From: Paludibacter sp. 47-17
GTDB lineage: Bacteria; Bacteroidota; Bacteroidia; Bacteroidales; Paludibacteraceae
Assembly (NCBI GenBank): GCA_001898935.1
Contig: MKVT01000014.1
Span: 62,001-126,000 of the forward strand
Length of the DNA stretch: 64,000 nt
Reading direction: 5' to 3'
This document shows, piece by piece, positions 19,812-28,699 of the stretch (its first letter is position 1; each line of letters starts with the position of its first letter). The notes below the pieces were generated by a model. That model was not told where the DNA came from. It ran no database searches and saw only the letters and a program-made list of their open reading frames with translations. A program made the position numbers and the translations under genes.

Positions 19812-21092
19812 ATGAAAAATATATGTTTCTATTTTCAATTGCATCAACCTTTACGATTGAAACGCTATCGTTTTTTCGATATTGGTCAGGATCATTATTA
19901 TTTTGATGATTTTCAGGTTGAAGATCGTATTCGAACGGTTGTCGAACAAGCCTATTTACCCGCCAACCGCACGATTGCGGAGATGATTCGCAGTTCAAAT
20001 GGTAAATTTAAATGCGCTTTTTCGATTTCGGGCGTGGTGCTGGAACAGCTGGAACAGTTTGCTCCTGAAGTAATCGATAGTTTTAAAGAGCTGGCCAAAA
20101 CCCATTGCGTCGAGTTTTTAGCACAGCCGTACGCCCATTCATTGGCTTCGGTGTTCGATGCTGCCGAATTTGAAATGCAGGTGGAAATGCATGCGGCTAA
20201 AATCCACGATCTCTTCGGAGTTACCCCGACTGCTTTTGCCAATTCCGAATTGATTTATTCCGACGAAATTGGTGAGCTCATTTATAAAATGGGCTACCGA
20301 ACGGCGTTGATCGAGGAAGCTAAACATGTAATGGGCTGGAAAAGCCCCAACTATGTATACAGTCACAGCTATCAGCCCAAATTGAAATTATTGGTTCGGA
20401 ATCTGAAGCTGTCGGAAGATATTTACCTTCGTTTCTCCAATCCGTCCTGGACCGATTTCCCGTTAACTGCCGAAAAATACATCCATTGGATTGCTTCGTC
20501 GCCGCAAGAAGAAAAGATTTTTAATTTATGGATGGGATACGAAACTTTCGGACAGCTTCAACGCTTTGAATCCGGGATTTTTGATTTTCTGAAAGCAATC
20601 CCCTATTACGCTATGGAACATCAGATCGGCTTTGTATTGCCTTCCGATGCCGCCAAAAAAGCCGAACCGGCTGCAGCATTGCAATCGCCCTACCCCATCA
20701 GCTGGTGGGGACACGAAAAAGACCTGAGTCCGTGGAACGGGAACGACCTTCAGCATGAAGCACTGCAAAAGCTGTATAGTGTTGGCGAACGGGTTCGTTT
20801 GTGCCAGGATAAGCCGCTTTTACACGACTGGCTCGAAATTCAGTCGGCCGAACATTTCCGGTACATGAGCCATAAAGATGCATTCGGCACCAATTACGAA
20901 ACAGCGTACGATGCCTTTATGAATTACATGAATGTACTGGCCGATTTCCTGGAACGGGTAGATGCACAATACCCTACCACTATCGACAACGAAGAACTGA
21001 ACGAACTGCTCAAAACCATCAACAATCAAGCGAAGGAAATTGAAGAACTGGAAACGAAACTTAAAAAATTGAAGAGCAGGAAAAAAGACTAA
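19812..21092 (+). CDS. GH57 family alpha-glucan-acting enzyme with C-terminal coiled coil
   Basis: 426 residues. The N-terminal FYFQLHQPLRLKRY (about 6-19) is the GH57 region-1 HQP motif. FANSELIYSDEIG near 145 holds the likely nucleophile glutamate, and MGYETFGQ near 243 belongs to a later conserved region. GH57 members are alpha-amylases, branching enzymes or 4-alpha-glucanotransferases; which one is not decided here. The last 45 residues are a charged heptad-like helix (NEELNELLKTINNQAKEIEE, then ETKLKKLKSRKKD), probably for oligomerisation or docking. No signal peptide, so it is cytosolic, in operon with the debranching enzyme and GT4. Confidence 0.9.
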   Translation: MKNICFYFQLHQPLRLKRYRFFDIGQDHYYFDDFQVEDRIRTVVEQAYLPANRTIAEMIRSSNGKFKCAFSISGVVLEQLEQFAPEVIDSFKELAKTHCVEFLAQPYAHSLASVFDAAEFEMQVEMHAAKIHDLFGVTPTAFANSELIYSDEIGELIYKMGYRTALIEEAKHVMGWKSPNYVYSHSYQPKLKLLVRNLKLSEDIYLRFSNPSWTDFPLTAEKYIHWIASSPQEEKIFNLWMGYETFGQLQRFESGIFDFLKAIPYYAMEHQIGFVLPSDAAKKAEPAAALQSPYPISWWGHEKDLSPWNGNDLQHEALQKLYSVGERVRLCQDKPLLHDWLEIQSAEHFRYMSHKDAFGTNYETAYDAFMNYMNVLADFLERVDAQYPTTIDNEELNELLKTINNQAKEIEELETKLKKLKSRKKD

Positions 21093-21123
21093 GACACTAT
21101 GCGCTTCGTTGCATTCTAATTAG

Positions 21124-21161
21124 GGCTTCACTGCGTCCGGCCTAAGGATAACAGTGAAGCC
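21124..21161. terminator. Inverted repeat between convergent GH57 and crtW genes
   Basis: GGCTTCACTG (21124-21133) pairs perfectly with CAGTGAAGCC (21152-21161) across an 18-nt loop. No long T-run follows on either side, so it is a likely but not classical terminator for one or both convergent genes. Confidence 0.5.
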
Positions 21162-21174
21162 TCTGTTCAAAACG

Positions 21175-21867
21175 TTACGAAGTGAGGCTTTTTCGTTGAT
21201 CTGCATAACTCCACAACTTCCACCAGGGTGTTGCCGGCGATGCGTGATGTTCGTAATGATATCCGAAAAAATAACAGCTCACGAATGCCCAGAGGTGGTT
21301 ACGAGGCAGGGTTCGCGAGTTGTGAGGCAGCATATCGTTGGTATGCGGCATACGGTGAGGCTGGTAGGTGCCGAAATAAAACAGCTGAAAGGTTGATGCG
21401 ATTGCAGGCAACACCCAAAGAACCAGCAATTGGATTTCATCAAAACAGATCAGCCCGAGATTAAACAACAAGGCCATAAATACAAGCTGGCCAACCGTTA
21501 GATAGGCTTTCATAAACGAAAACCACCAAACAAAAAAGTGCTGGCTCCTGACACAAAAATCAGGATCGTCGGCAGTTGCGGGATGCTGATGGTGCTTTTT
21601 ATGCTGCTTAATTAAAGTCGGATACCACATACCGGCATACATCAGGGTAACGAAAAAACCTATACTGTCGTTCAGCCATTTTATACGGGTAATGCTCCCG
21701 TGCATGGCATCATGCCCGGTAATAAACAATCCGGTGAACAACCAGGTTTGCACTACACTATGTAAATACATCCAGGGATTCGACCAGGCAACAGTTACAT
21801 TCGCAAGAATATACAGCAAATGCCCTCCCCAAAGTCCCAGAATTAGTATGGCAACAGCAACCCCCAT
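21175..21867 (-). CDS. crtW: CrtW-type beta-carotene 4-ketolase
   Basis: 230 residues from the ATG at 21867. CrtW is a diiron membrane enzyme that adds 4-keto groups to beta-carotene with O2. The three histidine clusters of the family are present (GHDAMHG, QHKKHHQHP, YHYEHHASP), as are TADDPDF and QLFYFGTYQPHR, and there are four to five hydrophobic segments. A longer frame opens at 21933, but a good promoter (21894-21926) lies within that extension, so the internal start is preferred. It is transcribed away from the CrtYcd-type cyclase, 114 bp apart. No crtB, crtI or crtZ is in the window. Confidence 0.88.
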   Translation of the reverse strand: MGVAVAILILGLWGGHLLYILANVTVAWSNPWMYLHSVVQTWLFTGLFITGHDAMHGSITRIKWLNDSIGFFVTLMYAGMWYPTLIKQHKKHHQHPATADDPDFCVRSQHFFVWWFSFMKAYLTVGQLVFMALLFNLGLICFDEIQLLVLWVLPAIASTFQLFYFGTYQPHRMPHTNDMLPHNSRTLPRNHLWAFVSCYFFGYHYEHHASPATPWWKLWSYADQRKSLTS

Positions 21868-21893
21868 TTTAATACTTATTAGGATTAACGGCT

Positions 21894-21926
21894 CAAATAT
21901 ACTAATTTTTGCTGACGCAATGCAAA
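21894..21926 (-). promoter_or_regulatory. Promoter of crtW
   Basis: On the minus strand TTTG (21923-21926) and TATATTTG (21894-21901) are separated by 21 bp, matching the Bacteroidota -33/-7 pattern. Transcription would start around 21887, about 20 bp ahead of the preferred crtW start. Confidence 0.68.
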
Positions 21927-21981
21927 ATGTCAACTTTGATAGCCTATTTTTGTTTACCTTTAGAAATTAATTCGATTCACT

Positions 21982-22683
21982 ATGGATGTTAACTTACAGC
22001 AATCAACCTATTTGCTTTTAATGGCCGGCTCCGTACTCTTCCCACTCGTTTTCAGCTTCGAAAAACAAATTCATTTTGTATCCCGCTGGAAATTCCTCCC
22101 CCTGGCCATCGGAGCGCCAGCTGCATTTTTCATAGGCTGGGACGTATGGTTTACCCGTACCGGCATCTGGTCGTTCAGCAACGAATATACACTGGGATTC
22201 CGCATGATGGGGCTTCCTGCAGAAGAATGGTTGTTTTTCATCATCGTACCTTTTTGCAGCCTGTTTATCTACGAAAATGTAAAATTCTTTCTTCAAAAGT
22301 TTAGTTATCACGACAGGCTGGTAAAACTCCTCTGGTTTGTAGCCGTGCTTTGCTTCCTCATTGCAATCGTTGCCCACGATTTAACTTATACCTTCTGGAA
22401 CTTTACCTTTACCACCCTTTTCCTGGTATTCCTGCTTTTTACAGGATGGTTCCGTAAACATATCACGCATTTTATAATTGCCTTTCTTATCGGAACAGTA
22501 CCCATGCTGATTGTCAACGGGATTTTAACTTCCTTTCCGGTAGTAAGCTATAATCCTTTAGAATTCAGCAACCTGCGTTTGTTTTCCATCCCGGTGGAGG
22601 ATTTCACCTATTATTTTCTGTTGTTGGGAATGAATGTGTTTTTTTACGAATTACAACAGAGGAAGCAGCACTTTGAGATTTAA
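21982..22683 (+). CDS. Carotenoid (lycopene) cyclase, CrtYcd-type membrane protein
   Basis: 233 residues with six to seven hydrophobic helices and no signal peptide. Two tandem lycopene-cyclase-type modules are visible: the first with the pattern WDVWFTRTGIWSFSNEYTLG (about 54-73) followed by GLPAEEWLFFIIVPF (about 77-91), the second with the matching SIPVEDFTYYFLLLG near 206-220. The paired PxEExxF/PxEDxxY motifs characterise the two-module cyclases (CrtYc/CrtYd, CarR-like), which form beta-carotene rings. Divergent from crtW, so the two probably act in sequence: lycopene to beta-carotene to echinenone or canthaxanthin. Identification is from motifs and topology. Confidence 0.85.
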   Translation: MDVNLQQSTYLLLMAGSVLFPLVFSFEKQIHFVSRWKFLPLAIGAPAAFFIGWDVWFTRTGIWSFSNEYTLGFRMMGLPAEEWLFFIIVPFCSLFIYENVKFFLQKFSYHDRLVKLLWFVAVLCFLIAIVAHDLTYTFWNFTFTTLFLVFLLFTGWFRKHITHFIIAFLIGTVPMLIVNGILTSFPVVSYNPLEFSNLRLFSIPVEDFTYYFLLLGMNVFFYELQQRKQHFEI

Positions 22684-22706
22684 TCAGTTTAACTTATCTT
22701 TGTTGA

Positions 22707-24113
22707 ATGAAAGAAGCATTACAGCATCCTATATTTAAGATTATTTCCGGGGTAGCTGACGAGAATAGCAGAGAATGCTACGTCATCGGTGGTTTTGTAC
22801 GGGATATCTTTTTGCGCCGTCCCTCCAAAGATATCGACATCGTAGTGGTAGGATCGGGCATCGAACTTGCCGGAAAGGTAGCGGCTCAACTTGGTAAAAA
22901 AGCCAAACTGACCGTTTTTAAAAATTTCGGAACCGCTCAATTAAAATATAAAGATCTCGAAATTGAATTCGTGGGTGCCCGTAAAGAGTCGTACCTGCGC
23001 AATTCGCGTAAACCCATCGTGGAAGATGGCACCTTGGAGGACGACCAGAACCGCAGGGATTTCACCATCAACGCACTTGCCCTGTGTTTGAACAACGACC
23101 GGTTTGGCGAGTTGGTCGACCCTTTTAACGGGATGAACGATCTGGAGAACTTCGTATTACGAACTCCGCTCGACCCCGACATTACCTTTTCCGACGATCC
23201 CCTTCGGATGATGCGCGGTATCCGCTTTTCGGCACAACTCCGTTTTTTTCTGGAAAGCAATACATTCGATGCCATCGTACGCAATCGCGAACGAATCGCT
23301 ATTATTTCAAAAGAACGGATCGCCGACGAATTGAATAAAATAATGATGTCGGCCAAGCCATCGGTGGGATTCACCCTACTGGAAAAAACGGGTTTACTCG
23401 CACTTATCTTTCCGGAATTGCTGGCGCTAAAAGGCGCCGAGACGAAAGACGGCGTAGGACATAAAGATAATTTTTACCATACCCTGGCCGTACTCGATGG
23501 AATTTGTGCCCATACAGATAATCTCTGGTTGCGCTGGTCGGCATTGCTCCACGATATTGGAAAACCCCGTACCAAACGGTTCGATCCCCGGTTGGGCTGG
23601 ACCTTCCACAACCATAATTTCGTCGGCGAGAAGATGATTCCCGAAATTTTCAGGAAACTCAAATTACCGCAAAATGAAAAAATGAAATACGTCCAGAAAA
23701 TGGTCACCTTGCATATGCGCCCCATTGTGTTGAGCGAAGACGAAGTGACCGACTCGGCCGTTCGTCGCCTCCTTTTCGATGCCGGCGACGACATCGAAGA
23801 CCTGATGACCCTGTGTGAAGCCGATATCACGTCCAAAAATCCGGAAAAAGTAAAGCGGTATAAATCCAACTTTCAATTGGTGCGGCAAAAACTGAAAGAA
23901 CTGGAAGAAAAAGACCGGCTGCGCAATTTTCAGCCGCCGGTGGATGGAAAAGAGATTATGGAAATCTTTGATCTTCCGGCCTGTGCAACCGTTGGAGAGA
24001 TCAAAACCCGGATAAAAGATGCTATTCTCGACGGCATCATCCCCAATGAATACGAAGCTGCCCGCGAATATATGTTTCAAATTGCGGAAGAACTGGGAAT
24101 CAAAAAGCCATGA
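22707..24113 (+). CDS. cca: CCA tRNA nucleotidyltransferase with HD domain
   Basis: 468 residues. The N-terminal class II nucleotidyltransferase motif is [20 protein letters not shown] (about 27-46) with catalytic DID. The RRDF segment near 125 and [18 protein letters not shown] near 157-174 are the usual tRNA-enzyme motifs. An HD phosphohydrolase domain follows (HTLAVLDGI near 258, [14 protein letters not shown] near 279). The enzyme adds or repairs 3' CCA, which the two tRNA genes in this window do not encode. Its end overlaps the next start by 4 bp (ATGA). Confidence 0.95.
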   Translation: MKEALQHPIFKIISGVADENSRECYVIGGFVRDIFLRRPSKDIDIVVVGSGIELAGKVAAQLGKKAKLTVFKNFGTAQLKYKDLEIEFVGARKESYLRNSRKPIVEDGTLEDDQNRRDFTINALALCLNNDRFGELVDPFNGMNDLENFVLRTPLDPDITFSDDPLRMMRGIRFSAQLRFFLESNTFDAIVRNRERIAIISKERIADELNKIMMSAKPSVGFTLLEKTGLLALIFPELLALKGAETKDGVGHKDNFYHTLAVLDGICAHTDNLWLRWSALLHDIGKPRTKRFDPRLGWTFHNHNFVGEKMIPEIFRKLKLPQNEKMKYVQKMVTLHMRPIVLSEDEVTDSAVRRLLFDAGDDIEDLMTLCEADITSKNPEKVKRYKSNFQLVRQKLKELEEKDRLRNFQPPVDGKEIMEIFDLPACATVGEIKTRIKDAILDGIIPNEYEAAREYMFQIAEELGIKKP

Positions 24114-26242
24114 AATCATTTAAATATAATTATATGAAGTACGTAAACATTTTATTAATTGCAACCCTGATGTATAGTTGTGCAAACAAACCTACAGTGG
24201 AGTATCCCGATACCCGTATGGATTCGGTAACCGACACGTATTTCGGCACTGTCGTTGCCGATCCGTACCGCTGGCTCGAGGACGACCGTTCGGCCGAAAC
24301 CGAAGCATGGGTTAAGGCTCAGAACCTGGTAACCTATGGATACCTCGATCAGATTCCTTTCCGCCCCGATTTGAAAAAACGCCTCACGGCGTTGATGGAT
24401 TATCCTAAATACGGATCGCCCAGTAAAGTGGCCGGCAAATATTATTTCTATAAAAACGATGGATTGCAAAACCAGAGCGTGCTGTACGAACTCGATTCGC
24501 TGACGGCCGAACCCAAGGTTTTGCTCGATCCGAATAAACTGTCGGACGACGGAACCGTAGCCTTATCGGGTCTGGCCTTCTCGAAAGACGGGAAATACCT
24601 CGCTTACAGTATTGCCCGCAGTGGATCCGACTGGAACGAGATCTATGTGATGGATGTGGCCAGCCGCGAATTACTTAGCGATAAAATTGAATGGGTGAAA
24701 TTCTCGGGGATTGCCTGGCAGGGAAATGGATTTTACTATTCGGCCTATAGCAAACCCGAAGCCGGCAAGGAATATTCAAACAAAAACGAATATCACAAGG
24801 TGTTTTATCACACCATCGGCCAGGCCCAATCGCAGGATCCTATCGTCTTTGAAAATAAAGATTTTCCCTTGCGGAATGTAGGTGCCGGAGTATCGGAAGA
24901 CGAAAAGTTCCTGTTTATCACCGAAACCGAATCCACATCGGGTAATTCGTTGTGGATGAAAGACCTTACTAAACCGGGCAGCAAACCGGTATTGATTGCC
25001 CCGGGATTTGCATCCGACTTTAATGTGGTAGAGCATTATAATGGCAAAGTATACGTGTTGACCAATTATAAAGCACCCAACCAGCAGTTGATGGCGTTCG
25101 ACCCGGCTAAGCCGGAGCTGGCCAACTGGACCGCCGTAGTACCCGAATCGACCAAAGTGCTCGAAACGGCTTCGATTATCGGCGGAAGGTTGTTTATAAA
25201 ATACCTGCGCGACGCTTCGCATCATTTGTATGCCTATACTGTCGAAGGCAGTCCGCTTCACGAAGTGGAACTGCCTACCATCGGAACCGTGGGTATCAGC
25301 GGCGATATGGACGACAACGAAGCCTTTTATACCTTTACATCGTACACCTTCCCTCCCACTATTTATCGCTACAATGTGGCCAACAACAGCTCGGAGTTGT
25401 TCCGCAAATCGGAAGTTTCGTTTAATCCCGAAGATTATGTAAGCGAACAGGTGTTTTACACCTCGAAAGACGGAACCAAGGTTCCGATGAGCATCACTTA
25501 TAAAAAGGGACTGAAGAAAAACGGTAAAAACCCGACCATGCTCTATGGTTATGGCGGTTTCAACATCAGCCTCTTGCCTTCGTTTACCGTATCGCGCATT
25601 CCTTTCCTCGAACAAGGGGGAGTTTATGCGATAGCCAATCTCCGCGGCGGTGGCGAATACGGTGAAACCTGGCATAAAGCGGGTACCAAGATGCAAAAAC
25701 AAAATGTATTCGACGATTTTATAGCAGCAGCCGAATACCTGATTGCGGAAAACTATACTTCTTCGCAAAAGCTGGCAATTAACGGCGGGTCGAACGGCGG
25801 TTTGCTGGTTGGAGCCACGATGACCCAGCGCCCCGACCTCTTCGCGGTAGCTATTCCCGAAGTAGGCGTACTCGACATGCTGCGTTACCAGAAATTCACC
25901 ATTGGCTGGGCCTGGGCTACCGACTATGGCACATCGGAAGAAAGCAAGGAAATGTTTGAATATCTGAAAAGCTATTCGCCTCTCCACAACCTGAAAGAAG
26001 GCACTACCTACCCGGCCACTATGGTCACCACCGGCGACCACGACGATCGCGTAGTACCAGCCCACTCGTTTAAATTTGCCGCCACTTTACAGCAAGCCAA
26101 CGACGGCACCAACCCCACCCTCATTCGTATCGATGTGAATGCTGGTCACGGAGCAGGTAAGCCCACATCAAAAATCATCGACGCCCAGACCGATGTATGG
26201 TCGTTTGTAATGTATAACTTAGGAATGAAGCCGAAATTCTGA
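24110..26242 (+). CDS. Prolyl oligopeptidase (S9A), predicted lipoprotein
   Basis: 710 residues. A signal sequence with lipobox ATLMYSC (Cys 24) predicts a lipid-anchored periplasmic or surface enzyme. An alternative ATG at 24134 keeps the same signal. The beta-propeller domain spans about 75-425. The alpha/beta-hydrolase domain carries catalytic Ser in [11 protein letters not shown] (about 561), Asp in [12 protein letters not shown] (about 644) and His in [10 protein letters not shown] (about 682). It cleaves short peptides after proline. Translationally coupled to cca by ATGA, though the functions are unrelated. Confidence 0.93.
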   Translation: MKSFKYNYMKYVNILLIATLMYSCANKPTVEYPDTRMDSVTDTYFGTVVADPYRWLEDDRSAETEAWVKAQNLVTYGYLDQIPFRPDLKKRLTALMDYPKYGSPSKVAGKYYFYKNDGLQNQSVLYELDSLTAEPKVLLDPNKLSDDGTVALSGLAFSKDGKYLAYSIARSGSDWNEIYVMDVASRELLSDKIEWVKFSGIAWQGNGFYYSAYSKPEAGKEYSNKNEYHKVFYHTIGQAQSQDPIVFENKDFPLRNVGAGVSEDEKFLFITETESTSGNSLWMKDLTKPGSKPVLIAPGFASDFNVVEHYNGKVYVLTNYKAPNQQLMAFDPAKPELANWTAVVPESTKVLETASIIGGRLFIKYLRDASHHLYAYTVEGSPLHEVELPTIGTVGISGDMDDNEAFYTFTSYTFPPTIYRYNVANNSSELFRKSEVSFNPEDYVSEQVFYTSKDGTKVPMSITYKKGLKKNGKNPTMLYGYGGFNISLLPSFTVSRIPFLEQGGVYAIANLRGGGEYGETWHKAGTKMQKQNVFDDFIAAAEYLIAENYTSSQKLAINGGSNGGLLVGATMTQRPDLFAVAIPEVGVLDMLRYQKFTIGWAWATDYGTSEESKEMFEYLKSYSPLHNLKEGTTYPATMVTTGDHDDRVVPAHSFKFAATLQQANDGTNPTLIRIDVNAGHGAGKPTSKIIDAQTDVWSFVMYNLGMKPKF

Positions 26243-26309
26243 GAAAAACTTTTGAAAAAAGTTTGCCGGAATCCCGAAAATAACTATCTTTGCACCGCTT
26301 TAGCAGAAT

Positions 26310-26383
26310 GGCGGGATAGCTCAGTTGGTTAGAGCGTCGGATTCATAACCCGGAGGTCACGAGTTCAACTCTCGTTCCCGCTA
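26310..26383 (+). tRNA. tRNA-Met (anticodon CAT), elongator type
   Basis: Cloverleaf: acceptor GGCGGGA/TCCCGCT (G-T closing pair), D arm GCTC/GAGC, anticodon stem TCGGA/CCCGG (inner A-C mismatch and outer T-G) with loop TTCATAA, T arm ACGAG/CTCGT with loop TTCAACT. The paired first base argues against initiator tRNA. A tRNA-Ile2 with lysidine-modified CAT cannot be fully excluded. Confidence 0.88.
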
Positions 26384-26388
26384 CTGTC

Positions 26389-26428
26389 GAGGACTTTTCA
26401 CTTTTTTTAGTGATAAGTCCTCTTTTTT
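26389..26428 (+). terminator. Terminator after tRNA-Met
   Basis: GAGGACTT (26389-26396) pairs with AAGTCCTC (26415-26422), with an inner TCACT/AGTGA stem, followed by TTTTTT. Confidence 0.88.
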
Positions 26429-26568
26429 ATTGTCATATGCGATGGTTTCTTAGTACTTCAGGCGCATACTATGACGGACGGCGAGCTTATCGCGAATAAA
26501 ACTGGACACGGATATACGGATACCGAAGAAGGGGCGACCCGGCATCAACAAGCATAGGACCGGTGGGT

Positions 26569-26871
26569 TCACCCTGTTACATGCCTCAGCAACTCGTTTT
26601 TGATCGTTTGTTTATCGGCCCCTCCCGGCTGGTGCCAAACCACCTTACCGTTTTTGAAGATCATAAAAGTGGGTACGGCCCTTATGTTGTACTGTGCGGC
26701 CAACACCTGATTTTTATCCACATCAATTTTTAACACGCGTGCCAGTCCCTGGACTTCTTTTCCAATAGCCTCGACAACCGGACTCATGGCTTTGCACGGT
26801 CCGCACCAGGTGGCATAAAAATCGATCAATACCGGCTTATCGCCGTTAATTATTTGCTGAAATGATTCCAT
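26569..26871 (-). CDS. trxA: Thioredoxin
   Basis: 100 residues, a bare thioredoxin fold without signal peptide. The redox motif WCGPC lies at about 22-26, preceded by VLIDFYAT, and the cis-proline lies in RAVPTFMIF near 66-74. It reduces protein disulfides in the cytosol. The 70-bp gap to the upstream cold-shock gene would allow co-transcription. The 185 bp between its end and tRNA-Met hold only the tRNA terminator. Confidence 0.95.
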   Translation of the reverse strand: MESFQQIINGDKPVLIDFYATWCGPCKAMSPVVEAIGKEVQGLARVLKIDVDKNQVLAAQYNIRAVPTFMIFKNGKVVWHQPGGADKQTIKNELLRHVTG

Positions 26872-26941
26872 ACGGTCAGATTTATTTTCGACATAAATTG
26901 TGAAAGTTCATTAAAGCGACTACCCGAAACGGGAAAGCATC

Positions 26942-27367
26942 TTACTTCAAGATCTTAATATTGACAGCATTCAACCCTTTAAAGCCCTTTTCCACTTCAA
27001 ATTCGACGCTCTGTCCCTCGGCAATATTGGCAGGAGCCTGATTGATATGGAAAAAATATTTATTTACCGACTTCACATCTTTTATAAATCCGAATTTCTT
27101 TTCGGTATTGAAATACTCCACACGGCCGGTGAATGGAACTGCTTCGACCTCTTCCTTTTTAGGAGTCGAAATTTCGATATGTTCCAACTCCACAACAGTT
27201 TTGGTAGTTGGATCGATGGGGGTGTCGGTCAGGTTTCCGTTTTCATCGACATAAGCAATCATATCTTCAAACGACCGGCTACCGGCATTCTGACGACGGA
27301 TTTCTTTTTTCTTTTGCTTCTCGAGCTTCTTGTTTTCTTTGTTCTTTTTGTTTTCTTTACTGTACAT
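26942..27367 (-). CDS. Cold-shock-domain protein with basic N-terminal extension
   Basis: 141 residues. The C-terminal 65 residues are a cold-shock fold: GRVEYFNTEKKFGFI (about 80-94) holds the RNP1-like KFGFI, and YFFHINQ near 104 the RNP2-like FFH. The first 30 residues are almost entirely Lys, Glu and Asn (KENKKNKENKKLEKQKKKE), a likely flexible RNA-binding or self-associating tail, then an acidic linker. Such proteins bind single-stranded RNA as chaperones. A minus-strand TACCTTTG box (27385-27392) lies just upstream. It faces away from the helicase gene, also an RNA-remodelling function. Confidence 0.85.
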   Translation of the reverse strand: MYSKENKKNKENKKLEKQKKKEIRRQNAGSRSFEDMIAYVDENGNLTDTPIDPTTKTVVELEHIEISTPKKEEVEAVPFTGRVEYFNTEKKFGFIKDVKSVNKYFFHINQAPANIAEGQSVEFEVEKGFKGLNAVNIKILK

Positions 27368-27469
27368 ATTATAAATTTAATCTGCAAAGGTACAACAAAA
27401 TCGGCACAAACAGGGCACCAGCGGTTTCACAAAAATCTATAACGTTGATACATTCACAGTTTATTTGCG

Positions 27470-27477
27470 TACCTTTG
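27470..27477 (+). promoter_or_regulatory. Candidate -7 box of the DEAD-box helicase promoter
   Basis: TACCTTTG matches TAnnTTTG; a TTGA at 27445-27448 lies 21 bp upstream as a weak -33 box. This predicts a leader of about 75 nt before the preferred helicase start at 27559. Confidence 0.55.
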
Positions 27478-27558
27478 TGGCTCAAAACTTTATGTTAACG
27501 GGCAGTTTTGGCCGGCTACTTCAATATGCCGGGTGTAAAATACGACCCGAATTCTTGT

Positions 27559-28695
27559 ATGACATTCCAACAACTTAATCTGGCAGAACCGATTTTAAAC
27601 GCTCTGCAACAGGAGGGTTACCATACCCCCACCCCTATCCAGGAAGCTGCTATTCCTGTAGTTTTAAACCACCACGATTTGCTTGGCTGCGCACAGACCG
27701 GCACCGGTAAAACAGCTGCCTTCGCGATCCCTGTATTGCAAAACCTGGCTAAAAAACATGCGAATGCAAAACAGCATCGCGCCGTAAAAGTCCTCATTGT
27801 AACCCCTACCCGCGAACTGGCCATCCAGATCGGCGAAAGTTTTGGCGCTTATGGACGCCACCTGCCGTTCAGCCATACCGTCATTTTTGGCGGCGTCAAT
27901 CAAAATCCGCAAATTCAGCAACTGAAAGCCGGAGTCGATATTTTAATTGCTACACCCGGCCGACTACTCGACCTCCATCAGCAGGGACAAATCGACCTTC
28001 GTCGTCTCGAGGTATTCGTACTCGACGAGGCCGACCGCATGCTCGATATGGGTTTTATCCACGACGTAAAACGAATCATCAAACTGATTCCGGAAAAACG
28101 CCAGACCTTATTCTTCTCGGCCACGATGCCCGATCCCATTCGCAAACTGGCCGCCAGTATTCTCCGTCAACCGAAAGAGGTACATGTCACCCCTGTTTCG
28201 TCGACAGCCGAAACCATCGAACAGGCCATTTACTTCGTCGAAGCACCGGCTAAACGCGACCTGTTGCTCCATCTGCTCGAGGATAAATCGATCGCCACGG
28301 CTTTGGTGTTTACCCGTACCAAACACGGTGCCGACAAGGTTCAGCGCTTTCTGACCAAAGGTGGAATCAAGGCCGAAGCCATTCATGGAAACAAATCGCA
28401 AAACGCGCGCCAGCGGGCACTTACCAATTTCAAGGAACGTACCACCCGGGTATTGGTTGCCACCGACATTGCCGCCCGCGGAATCGACATCGACGAACTG
28501 AACCTGGTAATCAATTTCGAAATCCCGAACATTCCCGAAACCTATGTGCACCGCATCGGACGCACCGGCAGGGCCGGACTGGAGGGGAAAGCCATATCGT
28601 TTTGTGCTGCCGATGAACGACCGTATCTGAAAGATATCCAGAAACTGATCCGTATCAACCTACCGGTGGTAACGAATCATCCGTTCGTACAATAA
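27559..28695 (+). CDS. rhlE: DEAD-box RNA helicase, RhlE-like
   Basis: 378 residues from the ATG at 27559, where the protein begins [16 protein letters not shown] as in RhlE relatives. An upstream in-frame TTG at 27508 would add 17 unrelated residues and is rejected. Motifs in order: Q motif PTPIQ, Walker A AQTGTGKT (about 46), PTREL, DEAD in [12 protein letters not shown] (about 156), SAT (about 189), and the C-terminal ARGIDI and HRIGRTGR. It unwinds RNA in ribosome assembly or cold adaptation. No long C-terminal basic tail. Its end lies 4 bp from the convergent GT2 gene. Confidence 0.93.
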   Translation: MTFQQLNLAEPILNALQQEGYHTPTPIQEAAIPVVLNHHDLLGCAQTGTGKTAAFAIPVLQNLAKKHANAKQHRAVKVLIVTPTRELAIQIGESFGAYGRHLPFSHTVIFGGVNQNPQIQQLKAGVDILIATPGRLLDLHQQGQIDLRRLEVFVLDEADRMLDMGFIHDVKRIIKLIPEKRQTLFFSATMPDPIRKLAASILRQPKEVHVTPVSSTAETIEQAIYFVEAPAKRDLLLHLLEDKSIATALVFTRTKHGADKVQRFLTKGGIKAEAIHGNKSQNARQRALTNFKERTTRVLVATDIAARGIDIDELNLVINFEIPNIPETYVHRIGRTGRAGLEGKAISFCAADERPYLKDIQKLIRINLPVVTNHPFVQ

Positions 28696-28699
28696 TCCG

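Noticed and set aside
24776-26065. A 429-codon minus-strand frame opposite the S9 peptidase
   Set aside because: Antisense shadow of a gene with intact catalytic triad; rich in His, Phe and Gly as such shadows are.
26310-26383. Initiator tRNA-fMet
   Set aside because: Initiators have an unpaired first acceptor position; here position 1 can pair (G-T) with 72, so an elongator (or Ile2) is more likely.
27508-27558. TTG start extending the RhlE-like helicase by 17 codons
   Set aside because: The extra residues match no helicase N-terminus, and the ATG at 27559 begins exactly where RhlE proteins begin.
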